From JAWMQL01 sp033283165 (GTDB taxonomy: Bacteria; Pseudomonadota; Gammaproteobacteria; Pseudomonadales; Halieaceae), in NCBI GenBank assembly GCA_033283165.1, contig JAWMQL010000008.1, positions 1 to 64,000 of the forward strand: a stretch of DNA of 64,000 nucleotides. The letters run 5' to 3'. The notes beneath the pieces were generated by a model. That model saw only the letters and a list, made by a program, of their open reading frames with translations. It was not told where the DNA came from and did not search any database. Below are positions 16,855 through 27,525 of the stretch, piece after piece. A program made the translations under genes and the position numbers. The stretch's first letter is position 1; each line of letters opens with the position of its first letter.

Positions 16855-16877
16855 GGGGAATTAAGTAAACTGTCCCC
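16855..16877 (+). repeat. 23-bp dispersed motif, copy 1 (before pilE)
   Basis: The motif GGGGAATTAAG...CTGTCCCC recurs base for base, reverse-complemented, at 43826-43848. It ends 22 bases before the pilE start. Its CCCC end can also pair with the GGGGA that forms the pilE ribosome-binding site (TCCCC 16873-16877 with GGGGA 16886-16890). It is possibly a REP/RAYT-type element end or a regulator site. Confidence 0.6.
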
Positions 16878-16899
16878 AAATAAGTGGGGAGGAACGGCC

Positions 16900-17304
16900 A
16901 TGAACAGGACGCAGGAAGGCTTTACCCTGATTGAATTGATGATCGTGGTGGTGGTGGTCGCGGTGCTGATGACCCTTATGTTGCCCGCCTACCAGAAATA
17001 CACTGACAGGGCCCGTCGTGGGGATGGCATCACCGCACTGCTGGACGCTTCGCTAAAGCAGGAGAAATACCGGGCGGATTCGGTCACGTATGCCGGCACG
17101 CTATCCAGTATTCCAGTGGCCGCCACCTCATCCGAGGGCTATTACAATTTAAGCATTGTGGGTACACCCACGGGATCCAGCTACCTGATGACTGCCGCTC
17201 CCACCGGCATCCAGAGTGGCGATGACTGTGGCACCTTCGCTATCGACCAGAATGGCCCCAACCACACCGGAAGTTATGCCGATGCGGATTGCTGGCGGCG
17301 CTAG
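16900..17304 (+). CDS. pilE: Type IV pilin, PilE/PilA-like
   Basis: A 134-residue prepilin with a short leader ending before F in MNRTQEGFTLIELMIVVVVV. The class III signal has cleavage G^F and the E+5 needed for assembly. A hydrophobic helix follows, then a small globular domain. The two C-terminal cysteines (DDCGTF and DADCWRR) form the D-region disulfide of pilins. It has a strong GGGGAGGA ribosome-binding site. It faces the minor-pilin operon and overlaps the pilV stop by four bases. Related PilE-type proteins in other gammaproteobacteria are minor pilins; whether this is the major subunit is unclear. Confidence 0.9.
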   Translation: MNRTQEGFTLIELMIVVVVVAVLMTLMLPAYQKYTDRARRGDGITALLDASLKQEKYRADSVTYAGTLSSIPVAATSSEGYYNLSIVGTPTGSSYLMTAAPTGIQSGDDCGTFAIDQNGPNHTGSYADADCWRR

Positions 17305-18248
17305 CAGGGCAGTGGAGGCGTTGTCAGGGAACCGATCAGCGGGAAATAATTGTTCAGGTATTGCAAGTTCCCTAGGGTATAGACATTTGACGCTACGCAG
17401 TCAAAGTTCGATTGATCTCTAACCGTCACTGTTATTGTCACGTTCCAGATCGTGGGGTCACCCGAGGTGGTTGGACCAATGTTGCATTCATACTGTTGTA
17501 CTCCGCCGGCAACATTTTGTGTGGGTGGACAATCTGGAACCAGGGCAAAGTTTCCCGTGGCTTGCACAGAAAGTATTTTTTCATTGGCATTAGAAGTATC
17601 GATCGTACCAAAAACATTTATACCATTGACCACATCACCAAGCAGCACATCATCGGTATAGACGTCAGTGGAAATATCAGTACAGGTCGTACAGTTCGGG
17701 TCAGTCACATCGGTGGGAGTGGTAGTGTCATTCGGGTCGCTCGGCGGGTCGTACACGGTATCGAAATCCGGCTTGTCACCCTCCGCTAGTGACAGCAGCT
17801 TGGCACCCGCTTCCACCGGTTGTTCCTGCGCAATGATGGTGGTCAACTCGACCTCCTCAGCACTCTCCGTTCCAGCCCAGGCGACATCAACGGTCACAGT
17901 GCGGTAAAGCGGATCTGTTACAGGGTCGGTAACCGTGCTGGGGGTCGCGGTCCAGGATGGGGTAAAGCTGGCGTTGGTACCATTTACGCTCAGGGCGGTA
18001 GCGGATACTATCCCCGTGTTGTACTCGTCGTAGGTGGCGTAATTTCGCAATTGTTCCAGGTGCAGCTCTGCTACGGCCAGTCCTTCCGACTGGGCCTTGG
18101 AGTTGGCGGCCGTTTCTGACGACGTGCTGATCATCTGGCCCAGCCCCAGCACCGCAAGGCTGATAACGAAAACGGCGATCAGGATTTCGACAAAGCCGAT
18201 TCCGCGCTGGGCGGTCGACCCGAACTGTTGCTTGGAGATACTGTTCAT
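17301..18248 (-). CDS. pilV: Minor type IV pilin PilV-like
   Basis: A 315-residue protein with prepilin signal RGIGFVEILIAVFVISLAVL (cleavage G^F, E+5) and the PilV-type segment GLGQMISTSSETAANSKAQSEG. The rest is a low-complexity, Thr/Asp-rich domain (SDPNDTTTPTDVTDPNCTTC) of no known match. It is about twice the usual PilV length and AT-richer than neighbours. It is the last gene of the fimT-pilW-pilX-pilV operon, 15 bases after pilX. Such minor pilins prime pilus assembly in the periplasm and inner membrane. Confidence 0.8.
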   Translation of the reverse strand: MNSISKQQFGSTAQRGIGFVEILIAVFVISLAVLGLGQMISTSSETAANSKAQSEGLAVAELHLEQLRNYATYDEYNTGIVSATALSVNGTNASFTPSWTATPSTVTDPVTDPLYRTVTVDVAWAGTESAEEVELTTIIAQEQPVEAGAKLLSLAEGDKPDFDTVYDPPSDPNDTTTPTDVTDPNCTTCTDISTDVYTDDVLLGDVVNGINVFGTIDTSNANEKILSVQATGNFALVPDCPPTQNVAGGVQQYECNIGPTTSGDPTIWNVTITVTVRDQSNFDCVASNVYTLGNLQYLNNYFPLIGSLTTPPLPC

Positions 18249-18263
18249 TATCCTTGCCTCCCT

Positions 18264-19490
18264 TTAGAAGTCCCGCCAGGAGCCGGGCACCCTGGCAACC
18301 CAGGGTGATTTGATGACGGTGGCGTCATCGCCGCCCGCCGGATCCATGTTGTTGACTTCGGTGTTGGCGTTGTACTGGTTGAAATCACCGTTGACTGCCA
18401 GGGTGCCGTTAATGGTCACCTGGCCCCAGCCCTGACCGTCGGGGCAGTCACCATCCACAAATACGATTCCCCAGATCACCTGGTTACCCTGGAAACCGGG
18501 ACAGTTATTGGCGGCGGAAAACGCCGAGTCGAAAATGAGGAAAATCGGCCTGTCCTCTGTGCCCTTGGGGCACAGGGTGCAATAGTTATCGCTGGACAGG
18601 TATTCCGTATCGCCGGGTTCCACCCAGATGACCTGCCGTTGATCGGCGGGCCAGGAACGCTGGCTGTCGGCGATAGCTTTCATCGAAATGCGGTCCTCGT
18701 TGAAAATATACCACCACAGGTCCTCTTCATCGATAGAGGTATTCGGGTCATCCACGGCGCCCATGTAACCTATGGCACTTTCAACCGGGTCGATTTCCAG
18801 GCCGACGTCTGGGTTGTTGGGGTCGGGATAGAATGCATCCAGGTGCCCGGGATCGATACAGGTGGAACTGGCTGCCTGCAGGGACAAGACCGCGTCGGAA
18901 TCCGCCGTGCCGACTGTGACGTCGGGGGTTCCCAGCACGTTGGTCAGGCAGCCCTTTACGATGAGAGGGGGCGATCCGAATGACGGATCGCGGCTGAGGT
19001 AGTTGTCGTGCACGTACTGCCTTATGGTGGCCGTGACCCCCGTGTCATTGATTGCGGTTGCGGTGGCGAGGATCAATACATAGCCCTCGGAAAGCTCGTC
19101 GGTGGAGTCCCTGAGCAGTCTCACAGTCGTGCTGTAGACCTCACCGGAGGGAACCGTAATGGAAGGAGACGTTGAAATTATATAACTGTCCACCGGACCG
19201 CCGCCCGGATCGGGTACCCAACCGTTGATGGGGTCATCGTGATCCGGTTCGTTCTTCGCATACCAGGCGAGACCGTAATCCCAGGCTGCCTCGGCGGCAT
19301 GCTGGACCTCCTTCATCTGCTCCTCGTTGCTGGCGATACGCGTTTCGACCACCGCTGAGCGGGTCACCCCGCGTACCGCCAGCATGGCAACCGCGATCAG
19401 CAGGATTGCCACCACAACAGTGTATACGCCCCGTTGCGCCCCTCGCTGAGCGTAAACTGGTATTTTTGTTATGTCGTTTTTCATGATCAT
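18264..19490 (-). CDS. pilX: Minor type IV pilus protein PilX-like
   Basis: About 408 residues. The N-terminal helix GVYTVVVAILLIAVAMLAVRGVTRSAVVETRIASNEEQ is typical of PilX (Q-rich, no class III peptidase site with F+1). PilX in Pseudomonas and Legionella is a core minor pilin. The C-terminal region (WPADQRQVIWVEPGDTEYLS) is longer than the 160-200 residues usual for PilX and resembles domains added in marine gammaproteobacteria. The start is chosen at ATG 19490 because GGGAAA lies just upstream. ATG 19538 would overlap pilW by 32 bases and has no ribosome-binding site. Confidence 0.75.
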   Translation of the reverse strand: MIMKNDITKIPVYAQRGAQRGVYTVVVAILLIAVAMLAVRGVTRSAVVETRIASNEEQMKEVQHAAEAAWDYGLAWYAKNEPDHDDPINGWVPDPGGGPVDSYIISTSPSITVPSGEVYSTTVRLLRDSTDELSEGYVLILATATAINDTGVTATIRQYVHDNYLSRDPSFGSPPLIVKGCLTNVLGTPDVTVGTADSDAVLSLQAASSTCIDPGHLDAFYPDPNNPDVGLEIDPVESAIGYMGAVDDPNTSIDEEDLWWYIFNEDRISMKAIADSQRSWPADQRQVIWVEPGDTEYLSSDNYCTLCPKGTEDRPIFLIFDSAFSAANNCPGFQGNQVIWGIVFVDGDCPDGQGWGQVTINGTLAVNGDFNQYNANTEVNNMDPAGGDDATVIKSPWVARVPGSWRDF

Positions 19491-19506
19491 GTTTCCCGCG
19501 CCCTGG

Positions 19507-20205
19507 TTAGCAGGATGAGCCGCATTCGAATTTGTCATTACGTATTTTTATGGTCTCGAACAGCTTTTCGGTCACGCTGTTGTCGGAGGTCAGATTGCCC
19601 TCCAGTACGACGTCGACGCTGCGGATTGTCTGGCAGGCGTTGCCGCTGTCGCAGGGGCAGTTTTCCTCGGTTTCTGTTTCCACGTCCAGGCAGGTTTCGC
19701 TAAGCGTAAAGTCAAGGTCGGTAATCGTGATCTCCGGGGTCGTGGCAACTCGCCATTCGGTGCCCAGCGAGCCGGTATTGCAGCTGGCGAGCTGCTCGTT
19801 GGCGATCTGGACAGTGCCCGATTGCAGGCGTACCGAGTAGTATTCGTCCGCGTCCACTGTACCGTCGAGGTCGATGTCGTAGCTGTACTGGATACAGCTT
19901 CTTGTGGGCTCACCGCTGGAGGAACCCACATTGATATCGGTTTCGGCCTGGGTAAACGGGTTGATCCACAAATCGGCGGTGCCGGTGTTGGCGTTCCAGA
20001 AACCCGCCCGACGGATATCGCGGCTCATGATTGCCATCAGGCTGCGCATTTCCTCGGTCAGCCGGTTGCGCTCGTAAGTCGCCTTGCTGCTGGTCACGAT
20101 GGCCAGATACAGCTGAATCACTCCCAGCACCACAATCAGGCTGATGACCACGGTGATCATCAACTCGATAAGCGAGAAGCCGCACTGGCGGTTACGCCTC
20201 AACAC
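19507..20205 (-). CDS. pilW: Minor type IV pilin PilW-like
   Basis: A 232-residue prepilin, NRQCGFSLIELMITVVISLI (G^F, E+5), followed by RNRLTEEMRSLMAIMSRDIRRAGFW, the PilW signature. A cysteine-rich tail (TEENCPCDSGNACQT, FECGSSC) is visible. It overlaps fimT by seven bases and is translated from the same operon. Confidence 0.85.
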   Translation of the reverse strand: MLRRNRQCGFSLIELMITVVISLIVVLGVIQLYLAIVTSSKATYERNRLTEEMRSLMAIMSRDIRRAGFWNANTGTADLWINPFTQAETDINVGSSSGEPTRSCIQYSYDIDLDGTVDADEYYSVRLQSGTVQIANEQLASCNTGSLGTEWRVATTPEITITDLDFTLSETCLDVETETEENCPCDSGNACQTIRSVDVVLEGNLTSDNSVTEKLFETIKIRNDKFECGSSC

Positions 20206-20813
20206 GGCCGGTACCCTACGTTGGTGCCCGAGGGCGTGCAGACCCGGATCTGCCCCAACAGGCTGACCTCAACCTGGATACTGTTGCTGTCGGCGCCAAG
20301 GCTCACCTGTGACGCGTCCGACAGCCCCCGTAATGCACTGAAGCCGACCGTGGAGTAACCGTCCACGGCTGGCATGGCATCGATCTCCATGGTCACGTCT
20401 CCCTGGAACTCGTCGCTGGATACTCGCTTCAGCACGGTTTCCGTGCCGGAGGGACCGGTGGTGGAAATGACACAGGCCCCTGCGGTTTCAGGGTTGGTAA
20501 TGGTGCAGTTGCAGCTGTCCGCTGTCGTCATACCGTAACACCAGTTGTTGCTGCCGTCGGCTGAGAAGGACACATTCATTCGACCGTTGGGACCGCGCAG
20601 AATCGCCTCGGAGCGGGCGAAGTTCAGGTCCGAAACCAGACCCTCGGAGGCGCTTTTCAGTCGGTTACGTTCCACGAAGCCGACGTAGGATGGCAGGCCG
20701 ACGGTCAGGAGAATGGCCACGATGGCCACCACCGCCATCAGCTCGACAAAGGTGAAGCCACTCTGTGCCGGTCCTGGCAAGCTCGTCGCTCCCCCCCAAT
20801 TGCTGGACACCAA
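20199..20813 (-). CDS. fimT: Minor pilin, FimT/GspH family
   Basis: A 204-residue prepilin with AQSGFTFVELMAVVAIVAIL (G^F, E+5) and the FimT/GspH stretch LKSASEGLVSDLNFARSEAILRG, which leads the operon. Start codon is TTG 20813, or GTG 20810, after GGGGGAG. FimT in Legionella binds DNA and aids natural competence, so a similar role is possible. No clear promoter is visible in 20814-20993, an AT-rich stretch with a T-run. Confidence 0.82.
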   Translation of the reverse strand: MVSSNWGGATSLPGPAQSGFTFVELMAVVAIVAILLTVGLPSYVGFVERNRLKSASEGLVSDLNFARSEAILRGPNGRMNVSFSADGSNNWCYGMTTADSCNCTITNPETAGACVISTTGPSGTETVLKRVSSDEFQGDVTMEIDAMPAVDGYSTVGFSALRGLSDASQVSLGADSNSIQVEVSLLGQIRVCTPSGTNVGYRPC

Positions 20814-20993
20814 TAGATACTCCCCCGGCCCACTTTATATTTACGCCAATCTAGCAAGGCTGCCCGGTCAATTCTATGTAAAACCACACTTTTCTGTAGT
20901 TTTTGTGAATTGGCTCAAGAAAATTCTAACTCTTTGTTTTTTTTGTGTTTTTGCATGCAGGGCCTCAAGGAGGGGGTGGCAGCCGGATCATCC

Positions 20994-23840
<2,847 letters not shown>

Positions 23841-23876
23841 GTAGTACCTGATACAGCAATTAAACGGGAACAGAGC

Positions 23877-23906
23877 AGTATAAAACGGCGCGTGCCTGCG
23901 GGGCAA
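23877..23906 (-). promoter_or_regulatory. Candidate promoter of uvrA
   Basis: On the minus strand TTGCCC (23906-23901) and TATACT (23882-23877) are separated by 18 bases. This gives a short leader of about 30 bases before the uvrA start at 23840. Confidence 0.5.
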
Positions 23907-24007
23907 AGCCGCGCATGTTTTTCTTACGTTTCGCTGCCGGCAGCGGTTCAGCCTGGCCACATTTGATGGATTGCATTGCTGGCCCACACCGACCTCGAGG
24001 GCTAATA

Positions 24008-24027
24008 TACTGTATATACATACAGTT
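24008..24027 (+). promoter_or_regulatory. LexA (SOS) box before the HNH gene
   Basis: TACTGTATATACATACAGTT differs from the E. coli consensus TACTGTATATATATACAGTA in only two positions and keeps the perfect CTGT-N8-ACAG core. It overlaps a -10-like TATACT (24006-24011) and ends 17 bases before the start codon, so LexA binding would block transcription of the HNH gene. It lies between divergent uvrA and the HNH gene. Confidence 0.9.
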
Positions 24028-24044
24028 TAAAAGAGAGGGCGTTC

Positions 24045-25439
24045 ATGGGACTTCCCGCCATACAGGTAAGCGCGTCGGGCGCGGACGATGAGCTGCTCGG
24101 GCAGGAGATCGTGCTGCTGTCTTCACGTATCAACGTGGCCAACTACCGGCTGCTGAAGCTGATCGCCGAGTTCGACCGGCGCGGCGCCTGGCGCTGTGGC
24201 GGGACCGTGCGCTCCTGCGCTCACTGGCTGGTGGCCACATGCGGTATCGACCTGGGCGCGGCCCGGGAGCGGGTGCGGGTGGCGCGGCGACTGCTGGATT
24301 TGCCGCTGGTCGATGCCGCGTTTGCCGGGGGCGAACTGAGTTTCTCCAAGGCTCGCGCCATCACCCGGGTAGCCACCCCGGACAACGAGGACCTGTTGCT
24401 GGGACTGGCGGAACAGGTCACCGCCGGGCACCTGGAAAAGGTGGTGGCCCGCTACGAGCCGGTGCCGGATGTGGTCATTCCGGCCGAGGCACAGGTGATC
24501 CAGCTGGCGGATGCGGCTGAGGGGGCCGCGGAGTCGCTGGCAAGTGAGGCGCCGGCGGGCGAAACGCCTGGCGCCGCCGGGCGGGAACAGGCCCGGGAAG
24601 AGGCCCGGGAGATGTTCTGGTTCCAGGACGAGGACGGCAACTGGGTCATCCACGCCAGGCTGCCGCCGGAGCAGGGGCAACTGGTGGTGAAAACCCTGGA
24701 AGCCCTCACCCGGCCCCTGGTGGAGGAACGCAAGGACGAATGCAAGGCGCTGCAGGCGGCGCGGCTCAGTGCCGCGGCAAAAGCTATCCGTCGTCATCCC
24801 GGCGAAAGCCGGGAACCAGTCCCCGAACTGCACCAGGTGGAAGAAAAAATCTCCGCGGAAACGTTTGGCCAGTTCATGAACCAGGCCCGGGCGGATGCCT
24901 TCGGCAACCTGGTGGAGCACTTCCTGGCCATGGCGCCGGACTACCGCCAGCTGCAGGGGCTGACCGGGGCGGAGCGGTGCCAGGTGATCCTGCATATCGA
25001 CGTGAATACCCTGCGGCAGCAGCGGGCCGGGGTGTGCTGCGCGCACGGCCGGGCGCACTTCGAGGACACGCCGTGGCTTTCCGCGGAAACGGCCCGGCGC
25101 CTGGGCTGTGACGCCTCACTGGCCGCGGTATTGGAAGACGAAAACGGCCAGGTGTTGAACGTGGGGCGACGAACGCGGGTGGTGCCGGCGCCTATCCGGC
25201 GGGCGCTGAAGGAGCGGGATGGCTGTTGCCAGTTCCCCGGGTGCTCGGAGTCGAGGTACGTGGACGCTCATCACGCAATTCACTGGGCGGATGGCGGCGA
25301 GACCTCGCTGGAGAACCTGGTCACCTTATGCCGCTTTCACCACACGCGGTTGCACGCGGGGTACTTTGAGATGCGGCGCGGGGCCGGGGGTGGCTGGGAG
25401 ATCATCCGCGAGGGAAGGGCCCCACCGGCGCCCGATTGA
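24045..25439 (+). CDS. DUF222/13E12-type HNH endonuclease-domain protein
   Basis: A 464-residue protein with a long helical DUF222 region (about 20-330) and a C-terminal HNH nuclease domain. The domain has C395 and C400, H409/H410 in DAHHAIHW, N424, C429 and H432/H433, consistent with a zinc-supported beta-beta-alpha metal site. Such 13E12-repeat proteins are abundant in actinobacteria and occur in some marine gammaproteobacteria; their role is unknown. Residues 249-259 (RRHPGESREPV) are read from a REP-like element (24791-24820) and may be an insertion. The LexA box implies induction by DNA damage. The gene splits the uvrA-MFS-ssb order. Confidence 0.88.
   Translation: MGLPAIQVSASGADDELLGQEIVLLSSRINVANYRLLKLIAEFDRRGAWRCGGTVRSCAHWLVATCGIDLGAARERVRVARRLLDLPLVDAAFAGGELSFSKARAITRVATPDNEDLLLGLAEQVTAGHLEKVVARYEPVPDVVIPAEAQVIQLADAAEGAAESLASEAPAGETPGAAGREQAREEAREMFWFQDEDGNWVIHARLPPEQGQLVVKTLEALTRPLVEERKDECKALQAARLSAAAKAIRRHPGESREPVPELHQVEEKISAETFGQFMNQARADAFGNLVEHFLAMAPDYRQLQGLTGAERCQVILHIDVNTLRQQRAGVCCAHGRAHFEDTPWLSAETARRLGCDASLAAVLEDENGQVLNVGRRTRVVPAPIRRALKERDGCCQFPGCSESRYVDAHHAIHWADGGETSLENLVTLCRFHHTRLHAGYFEMRRGAGGGWEIIREGRAPPAPD
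24791..24820 (+). repeat. REP-like palindrome read in frame inside the HNH gene
   Basis: GTCATCCCGGCGAAAGCCGG, followed by GAACCAGT, has the same arms and GCGAA loop as the elements at 141 and 35861. It is translated as part of residues 249-259 of the HNH protein without disturbing the frame. Confidence 0.75.
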
Positions 25440-25464
25440 TACCCGATAAAGCGGGGGGCGGCTT

Positions 25465-25499
25465 GTTACTCCCAGGCTCCGGGACGTCGCTGGAGTAAC
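25465..25499. other. Inverted repeat after the HNH gene
   Basis: GTTACTCC (25465-25472) and GGAGTAAC (25492-25499) form an 8-bp perfect stem around a 19-base loop. There is no T-run, so it is a weak terminator candidate. Confidence 0.35.
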
Positions 25500-25590
25500 T
25501 CACGCGCGCTGCTCGGAGGTGTCCTCTGCGGGGGTAGCTGTTAGAATGGCGGTTTTGGTCCAAGACATTCCCGTGATTACCGAACACCCC

Positions 25591-26787
25591 ATGAGCGCTC
25601 CCGAGCGGCGCGCCGTCAGTTCCCTCGCCCTGCTGTATTGCTTTCGCATGCTGGGGTTGTTCATGGTGCTGCCCCTGCTGGCCCTGTACGCGGCGGATAT
25701 GCCCGGTGCCACACCGGCCATGCTGGGCCTGGCCCTCGGGGCCTATGGCCTGAGTCAGGCCCTGCTGCAGATACCTGCGGGCTGGCTGTCCGATCGGGTG
25801 GGACGCAAACCGGTGATTTACACCGGGCTCGTGCTCTTTGCCCTGGGCAGCCTGGTGGCGGGGCAGGCAGAAACCGTGGGAGGTATCGCCCTGGGCCGAC
25901 TGCTGCAGGGAGGGGGAGCCATCGCCAGCACGGTGATGGCGCTGGTAGCAGACCTCACCAGCGTGGAACAGCGGACCAAGGCCATGGCGGTGGTGGGCAT
26001 GAGCATTGGTATGTCCTTCGCCGTCGCGCTGGTGCTGGGCCCTCTGGTAGCCAATGCCGGCGGTCTCGCCGCGGTATTCAACCTGACCGCGGCCCTGGCC
26101 GTGGTAGGCATCGCGATTCTCGGGCTGCTGGTGCCGAGCCCCCCGGCTACCGGGCTACAGCATGACGAGGTAGGAACGCGGCGCAGTCTGTTGCTGCCCA
26201 TCCTGCGGGATGGTGGACTGGCGCGGCTGAACTTCGGCGTGTTCACCCTGCACTTCATCCTGATGGCCAGCTTCCTGCTGGTGCCCGGGCTGCTGGAACA
26301 ACTGGCGGACCTGCCGCGCGAGGACCATTGGCAGCTTTACCTGCCTACCCTGGCCCTGTCCATTGTCGGCATGGTGCCGTTGATGGCCTGGGCTGAAAAA
26401 GGCGGCCGGCTGCGGGAGGCTTTCCTGTGCGGTATCAGTTTGTTGCTGCTCGGCGTGCTGTTGATCGGACTCAGCGGTGTGGCCCTGTTGCTGTACCTGG
26501 GCCTGTGGCTGTTCTTTGTCGGCTTCAACTACCTGGAGGCGACCCTGCCTTCCCTGGTGTCCAAGGTCGTTTTCGCCGGCGGCAAGGGCACCGCACTGGG
26601 GGTGTACTCCACCTGCCAGTTTCTGGGCGCCTTCTTTGGCGGTGCCCTGGGTGGCTGGCTGCTGGGCCACTTCGGTGCAACGGGCTTGATCGCCGTCTGC
26701 GCGGCTCTGGCGCTTACCTGGCTGCTGTTGGCCCTGCCCGCGGCACCGGCCCTGCCGGTGGAGGGAAACCAGCCCTCGGAGAGCTGA
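25591..26787 (+). CDS. MFS transporter (YceL/YajR-like drug efflux type)
   Basis: About 398 residues, 12 membrane spans, major facilitator superfamily. After MSAPERRAVSSLALLYCFRM come the motif-A segment QIPAGWLSDRVGRKPVIYTG, LLQGGGAIASTVMALVADLT and the later LSIVGMVPLMAWAEKGGRL. It resembles the MFS gene I recall between uvrA and ssb in Pseudomonas; the substrate is unknown. ATG 25591 is preferred because TAGAAT at 25542-25547 looks like its -10. Earlier in-frame starts (25519, 25546) are possible. Confidence 0.85.
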   Translation: MSAPERRAVSSLALLYCFRMLGLFMVLPLLALYAADMPGATPAMLGLALGAYGLSQALLQIPAGWLSDRVGRKPVIYTGLVLFALGSLVAGQAETVGGIALGRLLQGGGAIASTVMALVADLTSVEQRTKAMAVVGMSIGMSFAVALVLGPLVANAGGLAAVFNLTAALAVVGIAILGLLVPSPPATGLQHDEVGTRRSLLLPILRDGGLARLNFGVFTLHFILMASFLLVPGLLEQLADLPREDHWQLYLPTLALSIVGMVPLMAWAEKGGRLREAFLCGISLLLLGVLLIGLSGVALLLYLGLWLFFVGFNYLEATLPSLVSKVVFAGGKGTALGVYSTCQFLGAFFGGALGGWLLGHFGATGLIAVCAALALTWLLLALPAAPALPVEGNQPSES

Positions 26788-26987
26788 CCTCGGCGGCGCT
26801 GGTAGTGCTTGTGGACGGGCGCGTAAGCATGGCAAGCGTGCCGTGGCGCGCCAGCCCAGGTAGAGGCTTCCAAATGGACTGATTTGACCGATACCGATCG
26901 CCTCCGCTGTCGCAATTACGGGGTGGGATTGCTATAGTCACCGACTGATTTTTAAACGGGCGCAAACCCGGATTACGAGGAATAATT

Positions 26988-27509
26988 ATGGCTTCAAGGG
27001 GCGTAAACAAGGTCATTCTGGTGGGCAATCTGGGCAATGACCCGGAAACCCGTTATACCCAGGGTGGTGCCGCAATTACCAACATCTCCCTGGCGACATC
27101 CGAGACCTGGAAGGACAAGCAGACCGGACAGCCCCAGGAGCGCACCGAGTGGCACCGGGTGGTGTTTTTCAATCGCCTGGCCGAGATCGCCGGTGAGTAC
27201 CTTCGCAAGGGCTCCAAGGTCTACGTTGAAGGTTCCCTGCGCACTCGTAAGTGGCAAGGGCAGGATGGTCAGGACCGCTACACCACCGAGATCGTGGCCA
27301 GTGAGATGCAGATGCTGGACAGTCGTGGCCAGGGCGGCGGCAATTTTCAGCCTCAGGGTGATTACAACCCGGGCGGGTCAGCCCAAGGCGGGTCAGCTCA
27401 GGGCGGTGGTCGCCCGGTCCAGGGTGGCGCCGCGTCTCAGCAGCAAGCACCGGCGGCAGCGTCTGCCCCGGAAGACTTCGGCAACTTCGACGACGATATA
27501 CCCTTCTAA
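26988..27509 (+). CDS. ssb: Single-stranded DNA-binding protein
   Basis: A 173-residue SSB: an OB-fold of about 110 residues (MASRGVNKVILVGNLGNDPE, WHRVVFFNRLAEIAGEYLRK), then a Gly/Gln-rich flexible linker (GGSAQGGSAQGGGRPVQGG) and the acidic tip DFGNFDDDIPF that recruits repair and replication partners. Start ATG follows GAGGAA. A TATAGT -10 lies at 26933-26938 with no clear -35 and no LexA box. It is next to uvrA, as in other gammaproteobacteria. Confidence 0.97.
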   Translation: MASRGVNKVILVGNLGNDPETRYTQGGAAITNISLATSETWKDKQTGQPQERTEWHRVVFFNRLAEIAGEYLRKGSKVYVEGSLRTRKWQGQDGQDRYTTEIVASEMQMLDSRGQGGGNFQPQGDYNPGGSAQGGSAQGGGRPVQGGAASQQQAPAAASAPEDFGNFDDDIPF

Positions 27510-27510
27510 G

Positions 27511-27525
27511 CCAGGTTTCGCCTGG
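27511..27525 (+). other. Small hairpin overlapping the start of the reductase gene
   Basis: CCAGG-TTTCG-CCTGG lies between the ssb stop (27507-27509) and the GTG start at 27525, whose G is in the right arm. It would sequester the AGG ribosome-binding site, so translation could depend on ribosomes arriving from ssb. Confidence 0.4.

Noticed and set aside
23848..23856. A second LexA-like half (CTGATACAG) near the uvrA start
   Set aside because: Too short; the CTG and CAG arms are not separated by ten bases.
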